In this document: positions 1-9,358 of the stretch, in pieces
Layout: every line of letters begins with the position of its first letter
Position numbering within the stretch: the stretch's first letter is position 1
Origin: CALBPI01 sp038529355
Lineage (GTDB): Bacteria; Pseudomonadota; Gammaproteobacteria; Steroidobacterales; Woeseiaceae
Assembly: GCA_038529355.1 (NCBI GenBank)
Contig: JBCBDU010000014.1
Location: 5,196-69,195, forward strand
Direction: 5' to 3'
Length of the DNA stretch: 64,000 nt
Notes under the pieces: generated by a model
The model's database searches: none
What the model was told of the DNA's origin: nothing
Seen by the model: only the letters and a program-made list of their open reading frames with translations
Translations under genes and position numbers: made by a program

Positions 1-1506
1 GAGACGCTTGCGAGCGACGCGCAGACCGAAGTCGTCGATGTGCGCAACACGCATATTGACGACGACATTCTGAAGCTCGTCGAGTATGAGACCGCCAAAA
101 AGTACAAGCTGATTCCGCTGTCGGTGACTGACGGCATGTTGAAGACGGCGTTTGCCGATGCCTTCAATGTCGTGGCCATCGATCATCTCGAGCGCGAAAC
201 CGGTTACACCATCAACGTCGTGACGGCGCCAAAGGGTCATATCCTCGACGCGATCGCGCGCCACTACGCCCAGGGTCGTTCGATTGCCGACACCATTGAC
301 CAGATCATGGTGGCGGGAAACCTCCCAAGTGAAGATGAGGCAGTCAACGAATCACCACTGGTTCGACTGGTTGACCAAATCATCTCACTGGGTATCAAGA
401 AGGGTGCCACTGACATTCATATAGAGCCGGCTGACAAGGTCGTTCGGGTGCGCATGCGCATTGATGGCGTGCTACGCCAGGAAGTGCTGATTCCGAAATT
501 GATTCAACCGGCGCTGACTGCGCGGATGAAGCTGATCGCCAACCTCAACATCACCGAGAAGCGGGTCCCGCAAGACGGCCGTATCCGGTTCGACTACGGG
601 CAGAACTTCATTGATTTGCGCGTGTCGACGCTGCCGACGAATGCCGGCGAAAGCGTTGTACTGCGTATTCTGGATCGCAGCACCAATCGTTTGAGCATGC
701 GTGATCTGGGTTTTTCACGTGAGCACAAGAACGCTATCGAGAAGATGGTTGGCATGCCCTACGGTATGGTGTTGGTGACAGGACCTACCGGCAGCGGCAA
801 GACAACGACGCTGTATACCGCGCTGCGACTGGTGCAGTCTGACGTGCGCAGTGTGTTTACGCTGGAAGATCCGATTGAGTATTCGCTGGATTCCATTCGC
901 CAGTCGCAGATCAAGCCCGAGGTCGGTATGGATTTTGCTGCTGGGTTGCGTGCCCTGTTGCGTCAAGACCCCGACGTCATCCTGATTGGCGAGATTCGCG
1001 ACACTGAAACCGCCCAGATGGCGACACGTGCAGCGCTCACCGGTCACCTTGTGCTGTCGACGCTGCATACCAATGACGCGGTTGGTGTTATCCCGCGCCT
1101 GATTGATATGGGGGTCGATCGATACATGTTGCCGCCTGCGCTGTCAGCGATCATTGCGCAGCGGTTGGTGCGCAGGATCTGCGCCGACTGCAAACAAGAA
1201 GTTGCAAGCTCGGATGACATGATCGCATCGCTCGGTTTGAGCGAAGCGTTGCCGGCAGGGGTTGCGCTGTTTCATGGCGAGGGCTGCAAGGAGTGCAACG
1301 GCACCGGTTATCGCGGCCGGCAGGTGATCTACGAGATTCTGAACGTCGACGAGCGATTCCATGGTCCGATCATTGAAGGTGCCAGTGCCGGAGACATCAA
1401 GGCACTGGCTATCGAAGGTGGCATGACGTCGATGCTCGATGACGGTATTGGCAAGGCCGTTGCCGGTACGACCACTCTGGAGGAAGTGCTGCGGGTTGTC
1501 CGCTAG
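1..1506 (+). CDS. gspE: GspE/MshE-like assembly ATPase, 5' end outside window
   Basis: Cytoplasmic hexameric ATPase that powers assembly of a pseudopilus or pilus. The frame is open at base 1, so the true start lies upstream; GTG at 40 is only the first start-like codon inside the window. An N-terminal T2SSE_N-type domain is followed by the ATPase core with Walker A GPTGSGKTTT (near 781-810), Walker B-type LIGEIRD (near 981-1001) and a tetracysteine zinc motif CADC...CKEC (about 1177-1300) typical of GspE/MshE. It heads a tight operon; a GspF gene follows after 10 bases. Family assignment is secure. Whether the machine is a secretion system or a pilus cannot be told from this gene alone. Confidence 0.93.
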   Translation, partial: ETLASDAQTEVVDVRNTHIDDDILKLVEYETAKKYKLIPLSVTDGMLKTAFADAFNVVAIDHLERETGYTINVVTAPKGHILDAIARHYAQGRSIADTIDQIMVAGNLPSEDEAVNESPLVRLVDQIISLGIKKGATDIHIEPADKVVRVRMRIDGVLRQEVLIPKLIQPALTARMKLIANLNITEKRVPQDGRIRFDYGQNFIDLRVSTLPTNAGESVVLRILDRSTNRLSMRDLGFSREHKNAIEKMVGMPYGMVLVTGPTGSGKTTTLYTALRLVQSDVRSVFTLEDPIEYSLDSIRQSQIKPEVGMDFAAGLRALLRQDPDVILIGEIRDTETAQMATRAALTGHLVLSTLHTNDAVGVIPRLIDMGVDRYMLPPALSAIIAQRLVRRICADCKQEVASSDDMIASLGLSEALPAGVALFHGEGCKECNGTGYRGRQVIYEILNVDERFHGPIIEGASAGDIKALAIEGGMTSMLDDGIGKAVAGTTTLEEVLRVVR

Positions 1507-1516
1507 CACGTCTACC

Positions 1517-2719
1517 ATGCCTGAATTTGCCTACCACTCAGTCGATAGCAAAGGTCGTGCTTCCGATGGTTCGATGTTTGCCGACAGTGAGCGCGCGCTG
1601 GAGCTGAAGCTGCGCGAGATCGGCTATTGGTTGATTGAGGCCAAGGAGCAATCGACAAAACGCAAAACGGTGAAGCTCAAGGTGCCGCGCCGTGAGTTGA
1701 TCGATTTTTTCTCCGGTGCGACGTCGTTGTTGATCGCCGGCATCCCCGTTGCTGACACGATTCGCGCGATGGCCGAAGAGACCGTGCATCCGGCGCTCAA
1801 GCACGTGCTCGAGGATGTCGGCATGAATATTCGCGCCGGTACCGAAGTCTCCGCAAGTATGCGCGCCTATCCGAGCGTTTTTTCGGAGCAGGTGTGTAAT
1901 CTGATTGAGGCCGGTGAGACCGGCGGCAATCTCGAGCATGTGTTTGCGGATATTGCCAATCACCTAGAGTGGGTCGAGCGCATTCTTGCCGACATCAAAC
2001 AGGCGAGTATTTATCCGTTGATGATCCTGTCAGCGGTGGCCGGGCTCATCACGTTGATGCTGGTCTTTGTTGTGCCGCAGTTCGCCGCAATCTTTGCCGA
2101 GATGGACATCGCGTTGCCCGCGCTGACCCAGGGTGTCGTCAGTCTCGGCGACTTTATGCGCAGCTACTGGTGGCTACTGGCGATCGCTGTCGCGGGTGTT
2201 GTGATCTTTTTCCGTACGGTCGGTAACACGCATCCCGCTGTCGCGTTGAAAATTGACGAGATGAAACTGCGGCTGCCAATTTTTGGAACTATTCAATCAC
2301 TGCTTGCGCAGTCGCAGTTTGTGCACAATCTTGCGTTAATGTTGAAGGCTGGTGTGCCGATTCTCGAATCGCTACGTTTGTCGCGCGGATTGGCTGGCAA
2401 CCTTGCAATGGATCGTGCCATTAGTGAGGCAGCCGCAACGGTGGAGCAAGGCGGCAAAATCTCTGAGGCGCTGCGACCGCACCCGGTCATCTCGTCACTG
2501 ACATTACGCATGATTATTGTCGGCGAGGATTCAGGCCGGCTGGATACGACGTTGCAACAGGTAGCGGATCGTTTTGATGAAGAGATTCCGCGTCAGATCA
2601 AGCGCGTGTTCGCTGTCATGGAACCGATGATTACCCTTGCGCTGGTTGCGATTGTGGGCTTGATTGCCGGCGCGCTGTTCTTGCCGATGTTCACGCTGGT
2701 GTCGGGGTTAGGTCGATGA
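1517..2719 (+). CDS. gspF: GspF/PilC-like inner-membrane platform protein
   Basis: Polytopic inner-membrane platform that couples the ATPase to pilin or pseudopilin assembly. The 400-residue length fits the family. It has the two repeated cytoplasmic T2SSF domains, each with the family pattern near LIEAGETGGNLEHVF and IVGEDSGRLDTTLQQV, separated and followed by hydrophobic segments (about residues 170-200, 220-240 and 370-395). ATG 1517, giving MPEFAYHSVDSKG, is chosen because this is the usual GspF N-terminus; the frame runs further 5' but overlaps the ATPase gene. Its stop overlaps the next start by 4 bases (ATGA), which implies translational coupling. Confidence 0.93.
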   Translation: MPEFAYHSVDSKGRASDGSMFADSERALELKLREIGYWLIEAKEQSTKRKTVKLKVPRRELIDFFSGATSLLIAGIPVADTIRAMAEETVHPALKHVLEDVGMNIRAGTEVSASMRAYPSVFSEQVCNLIEAGETGGNLEHVFADIANHLEWVERILADIKQASIYPLMILSAVAGLITLMLVFVVPQFAAIFAEMDIALPALTQGVVSLGDFMRSYWWLLAIAVAGVVIFFRTVGNTHPAVALKIDEMKLRLPIFGTIQSLLAQSQFVHNLALMLKAGVPILESLRLSRGLAGNLAMDRAISEAAATVEQGGKISEALRPHPVISSLTLRMIIVGEDSGRLDTTLQQVADRFDEEIPRQIKRVFAVMEPMITLALVAIVGLIAGALFLPMFTLVSGLGR

Positions 2720-3516
2720 TGCGCATCCAACGACCGAACCAGCGCGGATTCACGTTGATGGAGCTCATCGCTGTGATGGCCATCATGGCGATTCTGTCCG
2801 CTGTGCTTGCGCCGAGTCTGATTGACGCGATCGATGATGCCTATGCGGCAGCGGAGACGGAAAATATAGCAACGCTTGCCGACGATCTGGAGCGCCATAT
2901 TCGCATCACTGGCACGCTGCCGGGGCGTAGCCTGGCCGAGTGGAGTGCCGCTATTGCTGGCACCAGTTCGACACCGCTGGCCGATGTGCAACGCAATCAG
3001 CGCGGCTACACCCGCAGCGTCTATTTCGATCCGAATTTCTTCGTTTCCGGTGGCAGTTTCAACGGCTACGTTCAAACTACCGGCCTCGCTGCGGCGCCGT
3101 TTTCGCCGCGCTTCATGTTGATCTCGAGTCTGCGTGGCAATGTGGGTGTGCTACCCAACGACGCGGTGCAGTTCGACGACATCTGGAACCGTGCGTCCGG
3201 AGCAACGCTGGTTGAAAGTGATTCTCTCAAGATCGAGCGGCGCAACTTGCGGGGATTGTTCCACCGGTTGTTGCTCGCTAACCAGAACCCGGCGCAGGTG
3301 GCGTTTTCGTTGAATGGCAGCGGCCAGCTTGCCGTACCTGCTGCAACCGCCGGCGGCGATGGTCTGGTTTCGCGCTACGTACTGGAAGGTAGCGAAGTTG
3401 CTGTCTACGGCACGCCGTTTCCGACCGGTGGCTTACTCAGCGCCACGCTGGTGCAGGGCGATATCAGTTTGCGCTATGCCGATGATGGTGGCGTATTCGA
3501 GTGGGTGACGCCGTGA
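2716..3516 (+). CDS. Prepilin-like protein with type IV N-methylation motif
   Basis: Pilin or pseudopilin subunit. Residues 10-15 are RGFTLME, the prepilin peptidase site (cleavage after Gly, Glu at +5), followed by a hydrophobic helix of about 20 residues (IAVMAIMAILSAVLAPSL). At 266 residues it is long for a major pseudopilin (GspG is about 140), so it may be a minor or specialised pilin. The C-terminal half is not recognisable by eye. It is the only prepilin in the window, coupled to GspF by an ATGA overlap and to the next gene by a GTGA overlap. Confidence 0.85.
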   Translation: MMRIQRPNQRGFTLMELIAVMAIMAILSAVLAPSLIDAIDDAYAAAETENIATLADDLERHIRITGTLPGRSLAEWSAAIAGTSSTPLADVQRNQRGYTRSVYFDPNFFVSGGSFNGYVQTTGLAAAPFSPRFMLISSLRGNVGVLPNDAVQFDDIWNRASGATLVESDSLKIERRNLRGLFHRLLLANQNPAQVAFSLNGSGQLAVPAATAGGDGLVSRYVLEGSEVAVYGTPFPTGGLLSATLVQGDISLRYADDGGVFEWVTP

Positions 3517-4895
3517 GCATTGATTACGGCATTGAGTGGGCTTATGGCGAGTTTCGTATCGCGAAGCTGCGGGCAGGCCAAGTCGTCGAGAGCTGGAAGT
3601 CGCCGACGCCGGTGACGGACCTCAAGAGTCTGAGCGTCGCGATGCACGAAGCGGTTCACCACATCGACATCAGTCGTGGCGGATCCGTTGCGATCGCCTA
3701 CGAAGATGATTTGCATACCCATGAGTTCCTTGAAATTCCGCCGTTGTCCAAACGGGATCTGCAAAAGTTTCTACAACGACATGTAGATCAGGGTAAGCCG
3801 TTCGATGGGCCTGCAGCCTGGCGCGCGCACCCGGTAGCGCGCGGTGGTGTCAATGGCGTTCTGCTGCATCTGATGCCCAAATACATTCTCGATGCGGTCA
3901 TGCGAATTTGCGAAGATCTGTATTTGCTGCCCAAGCTGCTGGTGCCACTCACGGAGATCATGTCCGAGTTCGTGCCTTCGATAGGCATTGAAGATGATCG
4001 CGCGTTACTGCTGATCGCGTTGTTTGATGATCGTACGCAGATGCTGATTTCCAGCGATGACGGTGAGATTCTGTTTGTTCGTGAATTGAGCTACCCGTGG
4101 ACGCCGCAGACCAACGGTCGCCTGGTGCTGGATATCAACCGCACCATTGGTTACGCGCGACAACGTATCGGCGGCAACATCCGCCAGGCGTGGTTGCTGG
4201 GCGAGCGTGCGCCGCAGGCAAGTAAGGTGCTCGACGAGAAGGTCGACGCGCAGATTCAGTACGACGCGCGTGCAGCAGAGCCCGAGTTCTGGATGCGTCA
4301 GGTTGCGGCGTTGCCGCAGGCGTTGTCGAGTAACTTCATTCCGCTGCTGTCGCGGCGGTCAATCAGCGGCAAGACGTTGGTGCGCACCGCAGTGCTGATG
4401 TCGGCGGTGACGGCAGTTGCGTCGTTGGTGGTCGCTGCGATGATCGAGCTGACCATTATTAGTCACCGCTTCGATAACGAGTGGACCGCCGCCAGGACCG
4501 CCGAGACGCGAGCGGCGCTTAGTGCGTTGCAGGACGAGGTTGCGCTGATGGAACTCGAGTCCAACAAGCTCGACATTCTGAATGTCGACGCCTTCAATCT
4601 GCCGGCATTGTTTTTGAGTCATCTCGGCGACATGGTGCCACCGGGGTTGGTGTTGACAGAGGCCGCGGTAACGCACGACTCACAGGACTGGGTGGTTACA
4701 CTGCGTGGGCATTCTGTGGTGCCGCTTGGCGATCTTGCGCCATTGTTGGCGCAGTTCCAGTCGCGGATGGAAGGCGAGCCGTGGAATACCGTTATCGACA
4801 CCTCATGGGAGCAGGCCTGGATGCAACAATTGCAACAAGGTATGGCATCGCAGTCGGGTGATGTTGGTTTTGAAATTGTAGGGAATCTGCGATGA
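3513..4895 (+). CDS. PilM-PilN/GspL-like fusion protein
   Basis: Probable inner-membrane alignment subunit. Residues 1 to about 285 look like a PilM/GspL-type actin-fold cytoplasmic domain (starts SIDYGIEWAYGEFRIAKL). One hydrophobic segment at about 290-310 (TAVLMSAVTAVASLVVAAMI) is followed by a coiled-coil-like and PilN-like periplasmic region. GTG 3513 is preferred because it overlaps the upstream TGA (GTGA), matching the other junctions in the operon; an in-frame GTG at 3501 is possible. Position between pilin and PilO-like genes follows pilMNOPQ/mshIJKL order. No enzyme motif is intact. Assignment rests on topology and context more than on residues. Confidence 0.7.
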   Translation: MSIDYGIEWAYGEFRIAKLRAGQVVESWKSPTPVTDLKSLSVAMHEAVHHIDISRGGSVAIAYEDDLHTHEFLEIPPLSKRDLQKFLQRHVDQGKPFDGPAAWRAHPVARGGVNGVLLHLMPKYILDAVMRICEDLYLLPKLLVPLTEIMSEFVPSIGIEDDRALLLIALFDDRTQMLISSDDGEILFVRELSYPWTPQTNGRLVLDINRTIGYARQRIGGNIRQAWLLGERAPQASKVLDEKVDAQIQYDARAAEPEFWMRQVAALPQALSSNFIPLLSRRSISGKTLVRTAVLMSAVTAVASLVVAAMIELTIISHRFDNEWTAARTAETRAALSALQDEVALMELESNKLDILNVDAFNLPALFLSHLGDMVPPGLVLTEAAVTHDSQDWVVTLRGHSVVPLGDLAPLLAQFQSRMEGEPWNTVIDTSWEQAWMQQLQQGMASQSGDVGFEIVGNLR

Positions 4896-5716
4896 CGACC
4901 AAACTGCGCGACGACTATGACCCGAACGACGTGCCGCTGAACTCGTCGGCAATACACAAAATCGATACTTCGTTGTTCGAGTTGGCGATCAGTGATGACG
5001 TGACAGCCGAGTTGCCGGTTCCCGAGCTCGAAATCGTCAGCGAGCAAACGGACTTCGAGCGTCGCGAGCAACCCCGTGAGGCGATTCCCGAGAAGTCGGC
5101 ATGGGTTCGCCTACAAGCGTTTTTCAACCGGATTGTCTACCGTATTTATGTCAGTACGTATCACCAGATCGGTTTTGTACTGATTACCTTGTTGAGTATT
5201 GGTCTGTTGTTCTATTCGTTGCGATATCGCGTTGTACACATCGATGACAACATCGTGGCGATGGCTGAACTGGGGCAGGTCGAGACGCAGTTGCTGGCCT
5301 TGCGGGCAGACTGGTCATCGGAAAAGATGCAGGCACTGAAGGACAAGGTGCAAAACGCAGACACGCGCCGCGTATTTGTCGACTATCGCAGTCTTGCTAT
5401 CTGGCTGCGTGAGAAAGGCACCTACGCAGCGCAGCTCGGCCTTGAGTTCTCTTACGTGCTGGGCGAAACCAGTGCATCAGAAATCGAAGACATGTTGCAG
5501 GTGCCGATTCAGGTCTCTCTGCGTGGTACGCAAGATCAGAGCGAGGTGTACTTACGCGCGCTTGAGTTTCTCAAACGCGTTGTGGGTACGGCGTGGTACG
5601 TCGAAATTGTAGACGCTTCACTGGAAGGTGACGGGCGCGGCGCCGAAGCGGTCAAGGCAACACTGCGAGTCTGGGTGCATACCAGCGTGCGAGCGGAGCA
5701 AGCGCGTGTTCAATAA
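4892..5716 (+). CDS. PilO/GspM-like inner-membrane protein
   Basis: Bitopic protein of 274 residues. A long acidic cytoplasmic tail (about 85 residues) precedes one membrane segment (IGFVLITLLSIGLLFYSL, about 92-110), a coiled-coil-like stretch (about 120-155) and a periplasmic ferredoxin-like region. This layout fits PilO or MshJ, which line up the inner-membrane complex with the secretin; the cytoplasmic tail is longer than usual. ATG overlaps the upstream stop by 4 bases (ATGA). The name is inferred from topology and from its place between the PilMN-like and PilP-like genes. Confidence 0.65.
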   Translation: MTTKLRDDYDPNDVPLNSSAIHKIDTSLFELAISDDVTAELPVPELEIVSEQTDFERREQPREAIPEKSAWVRLQAFFNRIVYRIYVSTYHQIGFVLITLLSIGLLFYSLRYRVVHIDDNIVAMAELGQVETQLLALRADWSSEKMQALKDKVQNADTRRVFVDYRSLAIWLREKGTYAAQLGLEFSYVLGETSASEIEDMLQVPIQVSLRGTQDQSEVYLRALEFLKRVVGTAWYVEIVDASLEGDGRGAEAVKATLRVWVHTSVRAEQARVQ

Positions 5717-6263
5717 CAAATGGGTGACTATCGGTCTGGTCGCTGTCGCGGCATTGTTCGTGTACAAACGCGTTGTGTTGACCGTGGTCGATGAGTTTCG
5801 TGACAGCCCCGTGATCGTCGACGCGGATGCAGAGACGGACCTGTACCTGGTAGAGACTGACGACACCGGCTCCGGTATCGAAACGGCGGCACAAGGTTTC
5901 AAGTTCTCCAGTGCACAGCGCGATTTGAAACGCATCGATGTCGCAGCGATCAGTTGGAACGTCAGTCCGGCTCGTGACCCGTTTGCACCTCAAGCGACGC
6001 TGGATACCGATGCGATTCAGTCAGTCCAGGCAGAGATCGCAAGCGCGACAAAGGCTCGTGTTACCCGATCAGCTTATCGCGTATGGCCCGACGTCAGCGC
6101 AATCGTTAGTTCAGCAAATCATCAATATGCCGTTATAAACGGTGAGATACGTCGGGTTGGCGAGCGTTTTGGTCATTATCGCTTGCAGGCAGTGAATGCC
6201 GGCAGCGTTAGTCTCGTCGACCTCATCGACAACAGATCACAGGAAGTGATGGTGAAACCATGA
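5706..6263 (+). CDS. PilP/GspC-like periplasmic linker protein
   Basis: 185-residue bitopic protein: N-terminal membrane anchor (VTIGLVAVAALFVYKRVVL, about 7-25), a linker, the ARDPFAP motif common in PilP/MshK/GspC-like proteins (near residue 90), and a small C-terminal beta domain (AVINGEIRRVGERFGHYRL) of the kind that docks onto the secretin N-domains. GTG 5706 is chosen: it overlaps the previous stop by 11 bases and puts the membrane helix at the N-terminus. The next start overlaps its stop (ATGA). Confidence 0.68.
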   Translation: MFNNKWVTIGLVAVAALFVYKRVVLTVVDEFRDSPVIVDADAETDLYLVETDDTGSGIETAAQGFKFSSAQRDLKRIDVAAISWNVSPARDPFAPQATLDTDAIQSVQAEIASATKARVTRSAYRVWPDVSAIVSSANHQYAVINGEIRRVGERFGHYRLQAVNAGSVSLVDLIDNRSQEVMVKP

Positions 6264-7825
6264 AAAAAACAGCATGGAACAGCGCAGTGATTGCGTGTAC
6301 CGCAATGGTGATGTTCGGCGCCAGTGGCTGCAGCGTCTTCGATACGCCTGCAATACGCGACTATTCCGCGGAGCGCGCGGTGCGCGACGATGTTTGGAGC
6401 ATTGATGCGCCGCCGGCTACAGTGACCGCGGTCGCTCAAGCGCCGCAACCGGTGAGCGTAGAAGATGAACCGCTGTACAGTTTTGTTGCGCGCGATTTGC
6501 CGATTTCGCAAGCTTGTAAATTGTTTGGTAAAGCCTACGACCTGAACATCGTCGTTGAGCCGGACGTGTCCGGTTCCGTCAATGTCGAGTTGACCGATTT
6601 ACCGTTTGCGGAGGTCATGGAATCGATGCTCGGCGCGAGTGGTTACTACTGGGAGCGTCGCGGCAATATCGTTTTCATCAAGTCCTGGCAGACACGCAGT
6701 TTCGCCATCGACTACATCCGTCTGGTGCGCAGTGGCTCCGGCACCAGTCTTGCACAGGTGAGCTCGGGCGGCCAAGCCGGTGGTCAGGGTGGTGGTGTTG
6801 GTGGTGGCGGAGGCGGCGTTGGCGGTGGTGTCGGTGCAGCCGGTGGCGCCGGCGGCGCAGCTGGGCAGATGTCGATCCAGCAGGAAGATAAGGTAGATTT
6901 TTGGGCGGAACTCGAAGAGCAGTTGGCGCAGTTGGTGTCCGACGACGGTCGTCTGGTCGTCAACCGTCTGTCCGGTACCGTGCAAGTGACGGATCAGCAT
7001 CGCCGCGTTGAGGAAATCGATCGCTACATTACCGAGCTAAATAACGCGATTTACCGGCAGGTAGACATTCAGGTCAAAATTGTTGAGGTGACGCTCAACG
7101 ATGATTCCAGCCTTGGGGTTGATTGGTCGCGACTGGTGCGCAACGGAGACGGCGAGTTCGTGCAAGGCTCGCTGTCGACCATTGTACTAACGCCCGCTGG
7201 CGGCTTACCGAGCCTGCCACCGACTGGCAACGTAACGTTTCTCGATATCGAGAACGGGCTGAACCGCATCACGGCGGTCGTGCAGGCACTGGAAGAGCAG
7301 GGCAAGGTCGACATTGTGTCGCAGCCGCACATTCGCACGCTGAACAATCAGTCTGCGCTGGTCAAGGTAGGCACCGATCGCACATTCTTCCGAAAAGAGC
7401 AGAGCACTGATCGGACAGCCGGCGGGTCGCAGACGTTTGCAACCGATATTCCACAAGTTGTGACCGAAGGTATCGTGCTGTCGATTACGCCACAGATCGC
7501 CAGTAACGGCTGGATCACGCTCGATGTGTCACCTGTCGTTACACGTGTTTCCAGCGTTAGCGAAGTGATCGATAGCAATGGTGTTGTGCAGTCAGCAGCA
7601 CCTAATCTGGATATCAGTCAGGCATCGTCGCTGGTCCGCGCCCGTAGTGGTGAAACGATCGTCATCGGCGGTCTGATCCAGAGTCAGCAGACTGAGGCGC
7701 GTCGCGCGGTGCCGTTGCTCGGCCGTCTGCCGATCGTCGGCCGTCTGTTCCAATCAAAGTATCAGATCGAGACGAAGAAAGAGCTGATCATGATGTTGAC
7801 GCCGCGTTTGATTCCGACGCGTTGA
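6260..7825 (+). CDS. Lipoprotein secretin, MshL/PilQ/GspD family
   Basis: Outer-membrane channel of the system. The signal peptide ends in a lipobox (FGASGC, Cys at about residue 22). A secretin/TonB short N-terminal domain (about 75-145) is followed by a very Gly-rich linker (about 170-200), an N-type domain and the C-terminal secretin barrel with VDIVSQPHIRTLNNQSA, SGETIVIGGLIQ and VPLLGRLPIVGRLF, all standard secretin signatures. Its 521 residues match MshL-type secretins, which are shorter than GspD. A C-terminal lipid anchor and separate pilotin gene are not seen. Last gene of the operon; its 3' end overlaps a convergent gene by 38 bases. Confidence 0.93.
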   Translation: MKKTAWNSAVIACTAMVMFGASGCSVFDTPAIRDYSAERAVRDDVWSIDAPPATVTAVAQAPQPVSVEDEPLYSFVARDLPISQACKLFGKAYDLNIVVEPDVSGSVNVELTDLPFAEVMESMLGASGYYWERRGNIVFIKSWQTRSFAIDYIRLVRSGSGTSLAQVSSGGQAGGQGGGVGGGGGGVGGGVGAAGGAGGAAGQMSIQQEDKVDFWAELEEQLAQLVSDDGRLVVNRLSGTVQVTDQHRRVEEIDRYITELNNAIYRQVDIQVKIVEVTLNDDSSLGVDWSRLVRNGDGEFVQGSLSTIVLTPAGGLPSLPPTGNVTFLDIENGLNRITAVVQALEEQGKVDIVSQPHIRTLNNQSALVKVGTDRTFFRKEQSTDRTAGGSQTFATDIPQVVTEGIVLSITPQIASNGWITLDVSPVVTRVSSVSEVIDSNGVVQSAAPNLDISQASSLVRARSGETIVIGGLIQSQQTEARRAVPLLGRLPIVGRLFQSKYQIETKKELIMMLTPRLIPTR

Positions 7826-8564
7826 CAGGTTCCAGTTGCGCATAGTCCTGCAACGTAACGCGAACTTTGAGCTTGCCTTTGCGACGTTGCTCAATGAGCG
7901 CTGGCAGATAGCCGAGCGCCGGCACACACCACAGCGTGGTCGTGCGTGACGAGCCCTCGGCCTGATGCATGACACCGATGGCGTCGTAGGTCTTGCCGGA
8001 TACTTTCAAGCGGCGCGAGCCGGCTGGGGAGATCGTCAATACTTTGGTTTCGTCTGTATCGAACATGCGGTAGACGCCGCTGGTGACGTCGTCGGCAAGG
8101 TTGTGCATCAGCTGGTATTGGATTGACAATCGGTCATGTAGCGGCGGCTCCAGCGGCACCGCTAACTCACGCGCATCGCCTGCTTCTGGCGTAACCGTGC
8201 CACGCGCCAGTTTTTGCTGCCAGTCGAACTCGAGTTCGATGCGTCCCTTGTCTTTCGACAAACCGTCGGACGACAGATAACTTTGCACGCGGATGTTGTC
8301 GTCGCGCACAACAAACACAGAGGTCTCATCAATAATGCCACCGGTCACGAGGCCGGCGAGGCCGCGCGGCGTCGCGACATGGCGCGCAACCCAGGTATCG
8401 CCATCGCGACTCAGGCGCGTCGTCAACTCGCCACGCGCAAAACCTGCCTTGATCTTGTAGGTGGCCTCGTGCGCGATCAGCGTTTGTGCACCGGCAACCA
8501 GCGAACACAGGCCAAGCACAATGGCAGCACTTAGGCGTGCGGCAAATCTGAAATGTCTGTTCAT
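7788..8564 (-). CDS. Exported DUF3108 protein
   Basis: 258 residues with a Sec signal peptide (cleavage near VAGA-QT, about residue 26) and a DUF3108-type periplasmic beta-rich body (YKIKAGFARGELTTRL; LEFDWQQKLARGTV; YDAIGV; LPALIEQRRKGKLKVRVTL). The molecular function of DUF3108 proteins is not established. It lies 3 bases downstream of the LPLAT acyltransferase gene, so the two form an operon and may act together at the envelope. The 3' end overlaps the convergent secretin gene. Confidence 0.8.
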   Translation of the reverse strand: MNRHFRFAARLSAAIVLGLCSLVAGAQTLIAHEATYKIKAGFARGELTTRLSRDGDTWVARHVATPRGLAGLVTGGIIDETSVFVVRDDNIRVQSYLSSDGLSKDKGRIELEFDWQQKLARGTVTPEAGDARELAVPLEPPLHDRLSIQYQLMHNLADDVTSGVYRMFDTDETKVLTISPAGSRRLKVSGKTYDAIGVMHQAEGSSRTTTLWCVPALGYLPALIEQRRKGKLKVRVTLQDYAQLEPVNASESNAASTS

Positions 8565-8567
8565 GCG

Positions 8568-9305
8568 TTATCGCTCCTTCAGCGATTGCTCGCAGGATTG
8601 CATAACCGACATGACTGCAGCCTGAACGCGCTCACGGTACGGCTCTATTTGGTCCAGGCTGACGGATTTATCGATATGCTGTGGCGGCCCGATACCAATC
8701 ACGACGCGAGCGAACGGCTTCGGAATCATGAATTTATCCCAGCGGCGCAGGTACCAGGCTCGATCGGCCGCCGCTGCCATCGGCAGGATCGGCACACCGC
8801 CGATGCGTGCCATCATGATCGCACCCGCCTTGAATTCGTATTGCGGTCCGCGAGGGCCGTCGGCTGTCGTTACAATCGAGTGGCCGCTGCGCATCATCTG
8901 TTGCATGTCACGCAACGCCAGCGCGCCGCTCTGGTTCGCCGAGCCGCGAATCACCTCAGCGCCCCACGCCCTGGCGATACGTTCCGGCACGTCGCCATCA
9001 ACGGAGCCCGAAATCAGGTAACAGGGCTTGAAGCCATCGCGAATCCATCGGCGGATTTCGGTGGAGCACAAAATATGATGTTGGTGCCAGTAGCACGGCG
9101 CCGATGGCATTGCGCCGTCGCGAAACGCTTGCAGGTGCTCAGTGCCGATCATCGGCTGATAACGATAACTGGCGACCAGTAGCTTCAGGATACCGCGCAG
9201 CACTGGCATGCCGAGAAAGAAGTACAGGCGACGCAGTGGCGTTAGTGTTCTGTGCGAGGCGCTGCTGCGGCGACTCAGGCGCTCATCGTTGTCGTTGCTG
9301 CTCAT
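8568..9305 (-). CDS. LPLAT-superfamily acyltransferase (DUF374-like)
   Basis: 245 residues of the lysophospholipid acyltransferase superfamily, DUF374 branch. Family landmarks are CYWHQHHILCSTEIRR (the place of the catalytic HX4D-like motif), VIRGSANQSGALALRDM, the glycerol-phosphate-like TADGPRGP motif and GVPILPMAAAADRAW. It probably transfers an acyl group to a lipid or lipid A-like acceptor at the inner membrane; the acceptor is unknown. It starts the minus-strand pair with DUF3108 and diverges from the P450-FAAL operon with a 121-base gap, which raises the possibility of a shared lipid pathway. Confidence 0.82.
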   Translation of the reverse strand: MSSNDNDERLSRRSSASHRTLTPLRRLYFFLGMPVLRGILKLLVASYRYQPMIGTEHLQAFRDGAMPSAPCYWHQHHILCSTEIRRWIRDGFKPCYLISGSVDGDVPERIARAWGAEVIRGSANQSGALALRDMQQMMRSGHSIVTTADGPRGPQYEFKAGAIMMARIGGVPILPMAAAADRAWYLRRWDKFMIPKPFARVVIGIGPPQHIDKSVSLDQIEPYRERVQAAVMSVMQSCEQSLKER

Positions 9306-9358
9306 GAAGTCTCAGTGTGCCGTGGTAAGCCGCTTCAACCGCAAAGTTTGCGGTATCA

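Noticed and set aside
8553..9182. 209-residue plus-strand frame
   Set aside because: Antisense to the LPLAT acyltransferase; no domain.
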